Source: Pseudomonas laurylsulfativorans
GTDB lineage: Bacteria; Pseudomonadota; Gammaproteobacteria; Pseudomonadales; Pseudomonadaceae
DNA: 64,000 nt
Assembly: GCF_002906155.1 (NCBI RefSeq)
Contig: NZ_MUJK01000001.1
Coordinates: 124,001-188,000, forward strand
Reading direction: 5' to 3'
Numbering within the stretch: the first letter of the stretch is position 1; the number at the start of each line of letters is the position of its first letter. Under the pieces are notes generated by a model. It did not search any database and was not told where the DNA came from. It was given only the letters and a program-made list of their open reading frames with translations. A program made the position numbers and the translations under genes. This document shows positions 18,710 through 28,940 of the stretch, piece after piece.

Positions 18710-19831
18710 TCAGCACGATTGCGCCAAATCAGAACGATCACTCATCCGAACACTGGCAAAAGTCGATTCGTTTCGTGCCTGGTCTAGCGCTGTCAGCGGT
18801 CTGGTCGATGACGGCTGCGAAGTCGCAAGCGTTGCAGGTTTGCGACTCGATTCAGAGCCGGAACGTTCGTCGCTGGGTGGAACACCAAAGTACTCGCGAT
18901 AGCATTTGGAGAAGTGTGGTGTGGACACGAAGCCGCATACATACGCCAACTCAATGATCGACAATGATGTTTGCTTAAGCAGTTGTCGCGCTCGCACAAG
19001 ACGTAACCTTAAGTAGTAGCGTGACGGCGTACAGTGAAGGTATTTCTGAAATAGCCGCTCTAGCTGTCGACGTGACAGATCAACGTATTCTGCAAGGTTA
19101 TCCAGGTCGATCGGTTCCTCGAGATTGGCCTCCATCAACGCGACGACCTCCTGTAGCTTTGGCTGATGAGTTCCCAGCACATGCTTGAGCGGAACGCGCT
19201 GATGGTCCTGTTCGTTGCGTATGCGCTCGTAAACAAACATCTCCGAGATGGCTGCGGATAATTCACGACCATGATCGCGACCAATCAGGTGCAGCATCAT
19301 GTCCATCGGCGCTGTTCCCCCGGAGCTTGTGAGTCGATTTCGGTCGAGGGTGAAGAGACTCGCGCTGATGCTGACTCGCGGGAAAGCTTCCTGCATCGCC
19401 GCCAAGAATTCCCAATGCACGCTGCACTCGTAGCCGTCGAGCAGCCCGGCTTTTGCGAGCGCCCAGCTGCCGGTGCACACACCTCCCAACCGTCTGGATT
19501 GACGCGCCAAGGCTTGTAGCCAAGTAATGTGCTCGCGGGTAATCACGCTCTGGATTCCAACACCACCGCACACGATTACAGTGTCCGCCACTAATGGATT
19601 GTTCCATGAAGCATCCGGAGTGATCGGCACGCCGTCACTGGCCCAGACAGGCTCTCCACCGGGGCTGAACGTATGCCAGCGATAGAGCTCTCGCCCTGAC
19701 AACTGATTGGCCATGCGCAATGGCTCTACTGCGGACGCCAGGGAAATAAGTGTGAATTTATCCAACAGCAGAAAACCAACGGATTGAGTCGTACCGTCGG
19801 ACACGGTGGAGTTCGATGACATCGTGGTCAT
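18710..19831 (-). CDS. GbdR-like AraC/GlxA regulator, paralogue of the 14426 gene
   Basis: This 373-residue regulator has the same two-domain plan as the 14426 gene and long identical blocks (SVGFLLLDKFTLISLASAVE, ERIRNEQDHQRVPLKH, GFVSTPHFSKCYREYFG). Its codon use is visibly richer in A/T at third positions than that of the first copy, which suggests a different history. After the shared tail NESTFASVR it carries an extra MSDRSDLAQSC that reads into the pnt upstream region. It lies between an APC permease gene and pntAA, all leftward, and could regulate the permease. The inducer is unknown; an amino acid or methylated amine is likely from the family. Confidence 0.85.
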   Translation of the reverse strand: MTTMSSNSTVSDGTTQSVGFLLLDKFTLISLASAVEPLRMANQLSGRELYRWHTFSPGGEPVWASDGVPITPDASWNNPLVADTVIVCGGVGIQSVITREHITWLQALARQSRRLGGVCTGSWALAKAGLLDGYECSVHWEFLAAMQEAFPRVSISASLFTLDRNRLTSSGGTAPMDMMLHLIGRDHGRELSAAISEMFVYERIRNEQDHQRVPLKHVLGTHQPKLQEVVALMEANLEEPIDLDNLAEYVDLSRRQLERLFQKYLHCTPSRYYLRLRLVRARQLLKQTSLSIIELAYVCGFVSTPHFSKCYREYFGVPPSDERSGSESSRKPATLATSQPSSTRPLTALDQARNESTFASVRMSDRSDLAQSC

Positions 19832-19933
19832 GGCCTCACAAAGAGCGATTACGGCCTGAGACGCAGGCGCTGGTAATACCCCCCAGCCTTGGCGTAGGGA
19901 GTATCAGGTTCGGCCCAAACACCTCCTTGTTTT

Positions 19934-21361
19934 TTATCCCGCTGACGTCACGCTCGCAGCCTGCGCAGGGTGACGCGACGTCACAAGGCCAATAAAGGAA
20001 ATCGCCAGTGCCAGTCCAATGGTTGTGCTCACTTCGGTGCGGTGCTCCGGGGTGATCATCATGACCGCCAGCGCTGCGCAAATGAACACGATCACCAGCC
20101 ACGTCAGCCATGGAAACAGCCACATGCGAAAGGTCAGCTCGACGTTCTGCCGACGTAACATCCGGCGCATGCGCAGCTGCGACACCGCAATGGCCAGGTA
20201 CACCAGCAAGGCAATAGCGCCGGAGCTGGCCAGCAGGAAATCAAACAGCCCGGCGGGCATGAAGTAGCTCCACACGGTGATCGCTGCGCCCAGCACGGTG
20301 CTGGCGATGACGGCTGCCCGCGGCACGCCCTCGGAGGAGGTCGCCTTCAGCGCCTTCGGCGCATCGCCACGACGGCCCAGCGAGTACAGCATGCGCGAAG
20401 CAATGTAGATCGAGGAGTTCATGCAACTGGCCACGGCGATCAGCACCACCACGTCCACCATGAACTTGGCGTGGGGAATGTTCATGATTTCCAGTGCCCG
20501 CTGGTAGGAACCTACCTGGGCGAGCAGCGGATCGTTCCAGGGCACCACGGAGATGACCACGAAAATCGACAACAGGTAGAACACGCCGATGCGCCAGATC
20601 ACCGAACGCGTTGCCTTTGCAATGTTCTGGGCCGGGTTATTGGATTCGGCGGCGGCGATGGTGACCGCTTCAGTACCGATGAAGCTGAACATGATGGTAA
20701 TGAAGGCACCGACTACCGCTGACAAGCCGTTGGGAGCAAATCCGCCGTGCTCAGCCATCAGGCCGCTCAATCCGCTGACTTCCCGATCGGGAACCCAGCC
20801 CATCAACACGGCAAAACCCACGGCGATGAAACCTATGATCGCCACGACCTTGGCCATGGCGAACCAGAACTCGAATTCGCCATACTTGGACACACTGAAC
20901 AGGTTGGTCACCACCAGTGCAATGATCGACACCAAAGCGAACAGCCAGGCATCAATCCCGGGAAACCACTGATTCAACACATGACCAGCGGCCAGTGCTT
21001 CGATAGGAATCACCAGCACCCAGAACCACCAATAGAGCCAACCGATGGTGAAGCCTGCCCAACGGCCTATTGCCTGGTCGGCATAGGTGGAGAACGAGCC
21101 AGTGTCCGGATTGGCCACCGCCATTTCACCGAGCATGCGCATGACCAGAACGACTAGGAGGCCTGAGAATAGATAGGCCAGCAGGACGGCCGGACCAGCC
21201 GCTGCAATGGCATGTCCTGAGCCAACGAATAAACCGGCGCCGATAATCCCGGCGATTGACAGCATTGTTACGTGACGAGGCTTGAAGCCCTGCGCCAATT
21301 GGCCACTCGAATCCTGGGAGTTCGGGCTAATCATTGGTTTTTTTTCTCTGCTGATCGACAT
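19934..21361 (-). CDS. APC-superfamily amino acid permease (GabP/AAT-like)
   Basis: This permease of 475 residues has about 12 membrane helices and the AAT-family opening FKPRHVTMLSIAGIIGAGLFVGSG with the consensus GEMAVANPDTGSFSTYA. The closest functional relatives I recall are GABA and amino-acid permeases (gabP, ansP, cycA). It imports an amino acid by proton symport. The start is uncertain: ATG 21361 (MSISREKKPM) or ATG 21334 (MISPNSQD); neither has a good ribosome binding site. It lies 102 bases upstream of the GbdR-like gene in the same direction, so the regulator and the permease may be co-transcribed. Confidence 0.88.
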   Translation of the reverse strand: MSISREKKPMISPNSQDSSGQLAQGFKPRHVTMLSIAGIIGAGLFVGSGHAIAAAGPAVLLAYLFSGLLVVLVMRMLGEMAVANPDTGSFSTYADQAIGRWAGFTIGWLYWWFWVLVIPIEALAAGHVLNQWFPGIDAWLFALVSIIALVVTNLFSVSKYGEFEFWFAMAKVVAIIGFIAVGFAVLMGWVPDREVSGLSGLMAEHGGFAPNGLSAVVGAFITIMFSFIGTEAVTIAAAESNNPAQNIAKATRSVIWRIGVFYLLSIFVVISVVPWNDPLLAQVGSYQRALEIMNIPHAKFMVDVVVLIAVASCMNSSIYIASRMLYSLGRRGDAPKALKATSSEGVPRAAVIASTVLGAAITVWSYFMPAGLFDFLLASSGAIALLVYLAIAVSQLRMRRMLRRQNVELTFRMWLFPWLTWLVIVFICAALAVMMITPEHRTEVSTTIGLALAISFIGLVTSRHPAQAASVTSAG

Positions 21362-21862
21362 TTAAGCGTATTGATAGGCGCTACGAATCATCATTCGTTG
21401 TCTGTTGTCCCCCTCATGAAAGCGGAGCCCTTCAAACGCTGCTGTTCTTATCAAACCCATCATCGTGATGTGGTTATTGAGATGAAAAGACGCGCCACCT
21501 TACCCGGCTTGTCCGACAATTCAGTTACCTGTTCGCGTCGCCTCCTTGTCTGATATCGACATGAGCAAATTTAGCGTTCACGTTGAATACCAATCGGTCA
21601 TGAAATGGCCGGGCGCAATCATTCTGTTTTGTTGAGGAATCTGCTAGGGCAGCAGCGGAATGGGGAAGCGGGCGAGAAGTTGCGGGAGGAGGGCCGTGAG
21701 ATCTCTCTGGGAAGAGCGGATTGGAAGTTGATCAGCTAGATGATGGGGGACAAATTGGGGTATCGATTCGAAGTGGCCGGTGGACCATGCTGTTTTGATT
21801 CAGGAGACCAAAGCCGGTTTGACAGAAGTGAGTCAGCATCTGAACAAAACGGCCAGCAGTGG
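21362..21862. other. Non-coding region upstream of the permease
   Basis: About 500 bases between the permease start and the end of the DMT-transporter gene hold no supportable gene. A perfect 16-base dyad, ACGAAT-CATC-ATTCGT, lies at 21383-21398, 22 bases before the permease ATG, and may be an operator. I see no clear sigma-70 or sigma-54 promoter. Confidence 0.45.
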
Positions 21863-22807
21863 CTACGGTTCAGCCTGTTTCACCGGCACCAGTTGGTGAC
21901 GCTTTGCCGCCCAGACAACCCCACCCACCAACAACACGATTGACGTCACCTCCATCAAACCAGGCACCCGCTGGCTGAACAGAAAACCGTATACACAGGC
22001 AAACAGCGTTTCGAACACGATCATCTGGCCACTCAACGACGTGGCCATTCGACGCGAGCAGGCATTCCACAGCCCGTTGGCAACCCACGAACCACAGAGT
22101 GCCAGGAACAGGCAGACCCACAGCAAAGTCATCCAGCGGCTGTTTTCAACCTGAGCGGGTACCAGGTTCGGGAACAGTATCAAGACCGTGATGCCGAACA
22201 CGATCGCCACGATGCCCGTCACGATGCCCAACAGCGTCGACCATTCGCTGCTGTTGAAATGGCTTTGCTTGAGATAACGGGCATTGCGGGTGGCGTACCA
22301 CGACCAGCACACCACGCCGCTGACCCCGCAGGCCAGGCCCAGCAACTGGGAAGACAGCGAGGTACTCGCTGCCCGCGCGCCGGAGTGTTCGAGACTGACC
22401 GATACGATGCCCAGGAATACCAGTAACAGGGGCAGCTTGAGTTTTGTCAGGGGCAGGGACCCTGCATCGCCACGCGCCAGAAAAGTAATGGCAACCGGCA
22501 TCATGCCGTTGATGAGTGCGGCGGCAGTCACCCCGCTCAGTTGTACGGAAGCGCCCAGCAGCGCGTAGTTCAGGATGTTTCCGGTTAATGAAAGACGAAG
22601 CAGCATCAAGGCATCGCGGCGTGTCAACTGTGAGAGCAGACGGGATGCAATCGGTAAAGCCACGAGGAGCGAGATCAGCCCGTACATCGCAAACCGCACA
22701 CTGCTGATCAGCACGGCATTGAATTCCGGCAGCAACGAAGGGGCGATAATCACCCCTCCCCAGATGGCACCCGCCAAAATTGCAAATACGATCCCACTGT
22801 TCATCAT
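21863..22807 (-). CDS. EamA/DMT-family transporter
   Basis: This 314-residue inner-membrane protein has ten predicted helices in two EamA repeats (about 5-140 and 155-300), for example GIVFAILAGAIWGGVIIAP and FETLFACVYGFLFSQRVPG. DMT members of this kind export amino acids or metabolites. It starts with two consecutive ATGs at 22807 and 22804, without a strong ribosome binding site. A LysR gene is divergently placed 83 bases away and is the likely regulator. Confidence 0.85.
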   Translation of the reverse strand: MMNSGIVFAILAGAIWGGVIIAPSLLPEFNAVLISSVRFAMYGLISLLVALPIASRLLSQLTRRDALMLLRLSLTGNILNYALLGASVQLSGVTAAALINGMMPVAITFLARGDAGSLPLTKLKLPLLLVFLGIVSVSLEHSGARAASTSLSSQLLGLACGVSGVVCWSWYATRNARYLKQSHFNSSEWSTLLGIVTGIVAIVFGITVLILFPNLVPAQVENSRWMTLLWVCLFLALCGSWVANGLWNACSRRMATSLSGQMIVFETLFACVYGFLFSQRVPGLMEVTSIVLLVGGVVWAAKRHQLVPVKQAEP

Positions 22808-22890
22808 CTCGGCTCTGACAGGCTATTTAGGGGCATTCTAGCCATGGTATATAAGCGCCACCTGCGATAAAAAGTTGGCCACCCATTCCC

Positions 22891-23832
22891 ATGCGGAATG
22901 TCTGGTCGCAATCGCCCCTCAGGAGAACCCTCATTAACCGTTACCTGCGTACCTTGCCCCCTTTGGAAACCCTGATCACATTTGAGGCCGTGGGACGACA
23001 CGCCAGCTTCACGGGTGCCGCTGGCGAACTGTTTCTTACCCAGAGCGCGGTGAGCAAGCAGATGCGCCAGCTTGAGGACTGCATGGGTGTCCCGCTCTTC
23101 GAGCGAAAACCAAGGGGTGTCAAGTTGACCGGCGCAGGAGATGAACTGCTGATGACGGTCAACGTGCTCCTCACCACGATGTACCAAAGCGTCACGCGAA
23201 TTCGCAATGTCCACCAGTCCAACGCCGTCTCGGTGCTGGCAACCCATGCCCTGGCCCAGTTCTGGCTGTTCCCGAAACTGATCGAATTCAACAAGACATA
23301 CCCCGATATCGCTGTGCACGTTCACGCGATCAACGAGTTCGATGAGGCCAGCCTCAATGATTTCGACGTGGGCATTCTCTATGGTTCTGGCGAATGGCCC
23401 TCGCTGGACAGCGATTTCCTGCTGCCGGAAATCGTCTATGCCGTGGCTCATCCTTCATTGGATGTTTCGGGGGTCAAGACCCTGGAACAATTGGCGCAGG
23501 CCAACCTGGTGCAGATCGACACGTGCGCCTGGCAGTGTCTGGACTGGCATCAATGGTTCGGCCACTTTGGCATCGACTACCTACCGCGGGACAAAGCCCC
23601 GGTCTTCAACCAACTGACGTTGGCTTATCGGGCCGTTCAGCAAGGCATGGGCATTGGCCTGGCCTGGACGTTCATGGCTGATGAAGCGCTGGCCAAGGGG
23701 GAATTGCAGCGGGTTACGCCTTTCGAATGCGTGACGGGCAATGGCGAATTCCTGGTGTCGCTCAAGCATCGCAAGCGTTCTGCCTCTGCCGAGATATTTC
23801 GGCAGTGGCTCTTGGGGTCGATGGGCGACTGA
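22891..23832 (+). CDS. LysR-family regulator, GcvA-like
   Basis: The winged helix-turn-helix (LPPLETLITFEAVGRHASFTGAAGELFLTQSAVSKQ begins it, shown here in part as LTQSAVSKQMRQLE) is followed by a LysR substrate domain with VSVLATHALAQFWLFPKL, typical of GcvA relatives. The ATG at 22891 gives 313 residues but has no ribosome binding site. A strong AGGAG at 22921-22925 stands seven bases before an in-frame ATT at 22933; initiation there would give NRYLRTLPPLE, exactly where relatives begin. The ATT may therefore be the true start. It is divergent from the DMT exporter gene, which it probably controls. Confidence 0.88.
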   Translation: MRNVWSQSPLRRTLINRYLRTLPPLETLITFEAVGRHASFTGAAGELFLTQSAVSKQMRQLEDCMGVPLFERKPRGVKLTGAGDELLMTVNVLLTTMYQSVTRIRNVHQSNAVSVLATHALAQFWLFPKLIEFNKTYPDIAVHVHAINEFDEASLNDFDVGILYGSGEWPSLDSDFLLPEIVYAVAHPSLDVSGVKTLEQLAQANLVQIDTCAWQCLDWHQWFGHFGIDYLPRDKAPVFNQLTLAYRAVQQGMGIGLAWTFMADEALAKGELQRVTPFECVTGNGEFLVSLKHRKRSASAEIFRQWLLGSMGD

Positions 23833-23995
23833 CCAGCCCATCGTATCCAACCCATGCGACATTGCGATTCTCGCTATACGTAGGCAGACGGCCTAAGACG
23901 TGAGTGTTGATGAATGACCGCTTCAGCCGCTAGCTGCCTCTCGCGAAAGACTGTAATCGACCCTAAGGAAATCTTTTTCACGCGCTAACCAGGGA

Positions 23996-24907
23996 TCAGA
24001 TGTGTTCCGGTTTTCCTGCACTTTTCATCCAGGCATCAAGCTCCGTAACCATTTTGTTGACCTCACTGTCCTCCCGTTCCGAGGGGCGAGCGATGGCGTT
24101 CCAGGCGATGTCGAGGCCGTCATTGAGGGCGGCCCACGCAAGCTCACCGCGCTCGAGGCTGGGGGTCACCAGGTCCCGTTGCAATATGCTGATGCCGTAG
24201 CCTGAGCGCACCAGTTCAACGATGGCTTCGATCAACTCCACCGTGATCATGCGGCGCGGCAGGATGCTGGCGGGGGCGAAGAACCGGTCATATTCCCAGC
24301 CACTGGCGCGATCGGTTGAGTAGGTCACCAGGTTGTAGGTCTTGAAGTCTTCGGCGTAGATGTTCTTCCTTCCCGCCAGGGGATGGTCGGTTGCCATGAT
24401 CGCAATCAGGTCATCGCGAAAAAGCGGCAGTTTTGCCACGCCACTCGGCACCATGCCGTCATCGATGATGGACACATCGATCCGACCTTGCATCAGGCTC
24501 GCGTAGACGTCGTTACGGGGCACGGTCACCAGTGTGATTTCGATGTCTGGCCGAAGACTTGAGTAGTGCTTGATGAATTTTGGAATCCAGCGAAACGGGC
24601 CGTAGGAAGTGACACCCATACGGACAAACGCGGTGACGCCGCCGGCCATGGACCGGGCTTCGGACTCGGCTTCATTGAGTATGGCGATGATGTCTTTGGC
24701 GGCCCGTTCCAGGCGCACGCCGGCAGGGCTGAGTCTGAGCTTTCCTCCTGATCGTTCCGTCAGGCTCACACCCAGGCGCCGCTCCGCTTCGCGTATGCGG
24801 TGACTGACGGCTGAAGGTGTCAGCCATAAACGCTCGGCCACCGCGGTTATCGATTCGACTTCCGACAGGGTTTGCAACATCACCAGATGATCCAGCGTCA
24901 GTCTCAT
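23996..24907 (-). CDS. LysR-family transcriptional regulator
   Basis: This 303-residue protein starts at ATG 24907 (MRLTLDHLVMLQTL), which places the helix-turn-helix (ITAVAERLWLTPSAVSHRIR) at the usual distance; the longer upstream frame is not LysR-like. The C-terminal effector domain has FVRMGVTSYGPFRWIPKF and SIIDDGMVPSG. It is divergent from the Fe(II)/2OG oxygenase gene with a 110-base gap that holds a LysR-type dyad, so it most likely controls that gene and itself. Confidence 0.9.
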   Translation of the reverse strand: MRLTLDHLVMLQTLSEVESITAVAERLWLTPSAVSHRIREAERRLGVSLTERSGGKLRLSPAGVRLERAAKDIIAILNEAESEARSMAGGVTAFVRMGVTSYGPFRWIPKFIKHYSSLRPDIEITLVTVPRNDVYASLMQGRIDVSIIDDGMVPSGVAKLPLFRDDLIAIMATDHPLAGRKNIYAEDFKTYNLVTYSTDRASGWEYDRFFAPASILPRRMITVELIEAIVELVRSGYGISILQRDLVTPSLERGELAWAALNDGLDIAWNAIARPSEREDSEVNKMVTELDAWMKSAGKPEHI

Positions 24908-24924
24908 TGTTGTTCGACCTGAAA

Positions 24925-24951
24925 ATAATTCACAAAATTGCGTAAAATTAT
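24925..24951. promoter_or_regulatory. LysR-type operator dyad between regulator and oxygenase
   Basis: A 27-base inverted repeat has perfect outer arms ATAATT and AATTAT around an AT-rich centre. It lies 18 bases upstream of the LysR start and about 67 bases upstream of the oxygenase start, the usual place for a LysR recognition site. Confidence 0.5.
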
Positions 24952-25017
24952 GAGCGTGACTTGTTTTTGGTGCCGATGCAATCTGAATCCAAGCAGAGCC
25001 ACCGGAGACCAACAACA

Positions 25018-25857
25018 ATGACTACCCTGCCTTTCACACCTGCGTTAACCCTCGGCGATATCATCGATCTCGAGCGTTACCCCATTACCGATCGCACCAG
25101 CCCCGCTTATCTCGAACTGGTCACGCACAGTCAGTCTTTGCTGGGACAAGAGGGCGTTGCGATCTTTCCGGGTTTTGTTCGCGATCGGCCGGTTGTCGCG
25201 ATGGCGGAGCAGACACTTGCACTGCACTCACGCATGTTTCGTTTTCGGGAAAACCACACGGTTTATTTCAAACCTCAAGATGAAAGTGTTGACCCGGCAC
25301 ATCCGCTACGGCGCTTGATGAACACTGCAAAAGACACCGTTGCCTATGCCGATATTCCGGCCGACCATTTGATCCGGCAGATCTATGGATCGGACGAAGT
25401 CCTTGCCTTCATCAAGGATGTTCTGGGTCTGGACACGCTCTATCGCCATGCCGATCCACTGGCCGCCCTCAACTTGCAGGGCTTCACGGCAGGACAGGAG
25501 TTGGGGTGGCACTTCGATCGTTCCGACTTCAGCGTCACGCTGTCCCTTCAGGCCGCGAGCGCTGGCGGGGATTTCGAGTACGTGCGCATGCTGCGCAATG
25601 AAAGCGACGATTGTTATGACGCAGTCAGGGAGTTCCTCGATGACCCGCAAACGCAGCAGATAGAGGTTCTGCCGCAAGTACCGGGCACCCTGACATTGTT
25701 CCGTGGCCGCTATTCATTGCACCGTGTGACGCCGGTGGAAGGGGACAGGTTGAGGCTCAACGCGGTGTTTGCGTACGTGGACCAGCCCAATGTCGAATTC
25801 AGTGCCTATGCCCGCCAGTTGTTCTACGGGCGTACCTCCGTTGATCCATTGGTTTAG
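25018..25857 (+). CDS. Fe(II)/2-oxoglutarate-dependent oxygenase
   Basis: This 279-residue protein begins at ATG 25018 with GGAG ten bases upstream. The facial triad is His165-Phe-Asp167 (GWHFDRSDFSVTL) and His235 (SLHRVTPVEGDRLRL), with Arg246 as a likely 2-oxoglutarate ligand. The GGDFEYV segment and general layout recall the BesD/HalD amino-acid halogenase and hydroxylase group; halogenases have Gly in place of the metal Asp, and Asp is present here, so hydroxylation or oxidative demethylation is expected. This placement is from memory of the family, not a search. It is followed by a betaine-type binding protein and formaldehyde dehydrogenase, which suggests a methylated-amine substrate. 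Confidence 0.85.
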   Translation: MTTLPFTPALTLGDIIDLERYPITDRTSPAYLELVTHSQSLLGQEGVAIFPGFVRDRPVVAMAEQTLALHSRMFRFRENHTVYFKPQDESVDPAHPLRRLMNTAKDTVAYADIPADHLIRQIYGSDEVLAFIKDVLGLDTLYRHADPLAALNLQGFTAGQELGWHFDRSDFSVTLSLQAASAGGDFEYVRMLRNESDDCYDAVREFLDDPQTQQIEVLPQVPGTLTLFRGRYSLHRVTPVEGDRLRLNAVFAYVDQPNVEFSAYARQLFYGRTSVDPLV

Positions 25858-26010
25858 TTTCGCCAATAACAATAAAAGCTATTGATTCACGCCTTCGCTT
25901 CACATGTTTGCGCACGCACCTGTCCATGCTAAAGCTGATGGGTTCGTTAGTTCCTGTGTCGCACACAACAGTTCGCTGCCCCCAATAATAATGATTCGGA
26001 GCGTCTGATC

Positions 26011-26979
26011 ATGAAAAACAGGAAGAGTTTGCTGGCCTCGTTCCTCACCCTCGGCTTGCTCGTCGGTAGTGCTTCAAGCCAGGCTTCGGGATGGTGTGAG
26101 TCGGGCAAGTCGGTGAAATTTGCCGGGTTGAACTGGGAGAGCGGGATGCTCCTCACCGACATCATGATGATCGTGCTCAAGGAAGGCTACGGCTGTGCAA
26201 CGGATCAGTTGGTGGGTAACACCATCATTCTGGAGACCGCGCTGGCCAGCAACGACATCCAGGTGTTTGGCGAAGAGTGGATGGAGCGCAGTGAAGTCTG
26301 GAAAAAGGCTGCGGCAGCCGGGAAGGTCGTCGGGGTTGGCGCTCCGATCGTCGGTGCGACCCAGGGCTGGTATGTACCGCGCTATGTCGTGGAGGGGGAC
26401 GCAAAACGCAATAGACCGGCGCAGGCACCCGACCTCAAAACAGTCGCCGACTTGAGCAAGTACCCGGGCATTTTCAAAGACGCGGAGGAGCCGTCCAAAG
26501 GCCGCTTCTACAACTGTCCCGCTGGCTGGATCTGTGAACAGGACAATACCGAGATGCTGAAAGAGTACGGTCTTGAAAGTACCTTCACCAACTTCCGCCC
26601 CGGGACCGGGGCCGCATTGGATGCGGCTGTCCTGTCCAGCTACAAGCGCGGTGAACCGGTGCTGTTCTACTATTGGTCACCCACCCCGCTGATGGGACAG
26701 ATCGATGCGATCAGACTGGAGGAAAAGACCGGAGCCAACAAAGACGTCGTTACCATGGTCGGGCTCTCCAAGGTTTTTCATGAACAGGCGCCCGAGCTGG
26801 TGGCGGTGCTGGAGAAGGTCAACATTCCCATCGACATGCTGAATCAGAACCTGGCCAGGATGACCCGCGAACGCATCGAATCACCGAAGCTGGCCAGGAT
26901 ATTTCTCAAGGAACACCCGGAAGTCTGGCACGCCTGGGTTGACGAAACCGCAGCCAAAAAGATCGAGGCATCGCTCTAA
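26011..26979 (+). CDS. Glycine betaine/proline-type ABC binding protein (ProX/OpuAC-like)
   Basis: This 322-residue protein starts at ATG 26011 after a GGAG. A signal peptide (KSLLASFLTLGLLVGSASSQ) is followed by the mature start GWCESGKSVKFAGLNWESG, typical of OpuAC receptors for quaternary amines; Trp residues such as those in GEEWMERSEVW and WYVP may form part of the aromatic cage. A CPAGWICEQD segment offers a disulphide pair. No permease or ATPase is adjacent, so it probably feeds a CbcWV-type core transporter elsewhere, as orphan betaine, choline and carnitine receptors do in Pseudomonas. Ligand unknown. Confidence 0.9.
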   Translation: MKNRKSLLASFLTLGLLVGSASSQASGWCESGKSVKFAGLNWESGMLLTDIMMIVLKEGYGCATDQLVGNTIILETALASNDIQVFGEEWMERSEVWKKAAAAGKVVGVGAPIVGATQGWYVPRYVVEGDAKRNRPAQAPDLKTVADLSKYPGIFKDAEEPSKGRFYNCPAGWICEQDNTEMLKEYGLESTFTNFRPGTGAALDAAVLSSYKRGEPVLFYYWSPTPLMGQIDAIRLEEKTGANKDVVTMVGLSKVFHEQAPELVAVLEKVNIPIDMLNQNLARMTRERIESPKLARIFLKEHPEVWHAWVDETAAKKIEASL

Positions 26980-27039
26980 CCGACCACCAGGGCAAGGATG
27001 CCCGCCCTGTGTAACGCCCCTCTGAACACAATCCATTGA

Positions 27040-28206
<1,167 letters not shown>

Positions 28207-28296
28207 TTGAATCGTCCTGGCGTTGAGCGTCAGACGTCTCGCGCACGGGCGAACCGCAACACCCACTCACTGTGTCTTTATAAAGAGAGCATCTGT

Positions 28297-28680
28297 ATGA
28301 GCATCTTCACTCACGTCACTGTCGGTACCAACGATCTGCAAAAGGCCCGTAGTTTCTACGACAATGTGCTCGGCGCACTCGGCCAGAAACGCATCGCTGA
28401 TCTGGATGACAATGGCTCGATCTGGGGTGATAACGCCCCGTCCTTCTTCGTGCTGAAACCGGCAAACGGCGCCCCTGCCAGCGTCGGCAACGGTGTCACT
28501 GTCAGCTTTGAAGCACCGGACCGCGCCGCTATCGACGCCTTCCACGCGGCAGCCCTGGCCTGCGGTGGCACCGACGAAGGCGCACCCGGGCCACGGGGCT
28601 GGGCACCCAATGCCTATGCCGCCTATGCCCGTGATCTGGACGGCAACAAGCTGGCCGCGTATTGCTTCAAGGCTGCGTAA
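28297..28680 (+). CDS. VOC (glyoxalase/bleomycin resistance) family protein
   Basis: This 127-residue protein begins at ATG 28297 (MSIFTHVTVGTNDLQKARSFYD) and has one vicinal-oxygen-chelate fold, with typical LGALGQKRIADLDD and the closing YARDLDGNKLAAYC. Such single-domain proteins dimerise and bind a metal; activities range from glyoxalase to isomerase and lyase. It follows frmA by 90 bases and may be in the same operon, perhaps handling a glutathione adduct. The exact reaction is unknown. Confidence 0.82.
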   Translation: MSIFTHVTVGTNDLQKARSFYDNVLGALGQKRIADLDDNGSIWGDNAPSFFVLKPANGAPASVGNGVTVSFEAPDRAAIDAFHAAALACGGTDEGAPGPRGWAPNAYAAYARDLDGNKLAAYCFKAA

Positions 28681-28940
28681 GCAACATTGGTGCTACGCAT
28701 TCACCCTTGACCGGTAAATTGCCCGTGAGAATGTGGTCATTTGGCGAGCTTGCCAGTGACCACGTTCGAACTTCGGGCAGCGGGATGTTCACGGATAAAA
28801 AATACGGGTTTCGGTTGCCGTTACGGCGTGAACTTCAGGGTATTGGCCAGGTCAATTGGGGCCCTGTATCGCAAATGCCGAGCAGCGCTGTGGTCTGTTT
28901 TACGGCAGTGCCGTCCGGGATCAGTCGAGTCCGCCCCTTG

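Noticed and set aside
19836..19930. TPP-riboswitch-like words (CTGAGAC, CTGGTAATACC, GGCGTAGGGA) on the plus strand
   Set aside because: The pieces are not in the consensus arrangement, the CCTGAT element is missing before CTGG, and no thiamine gene follows on that strand.
28662..28940. Extended N-terminus of the TPR protein
   Set aside because: It would overlap the VOC gene, lacks a ribosome binding site and would bury the evident signal peptide in the middle of the protein.
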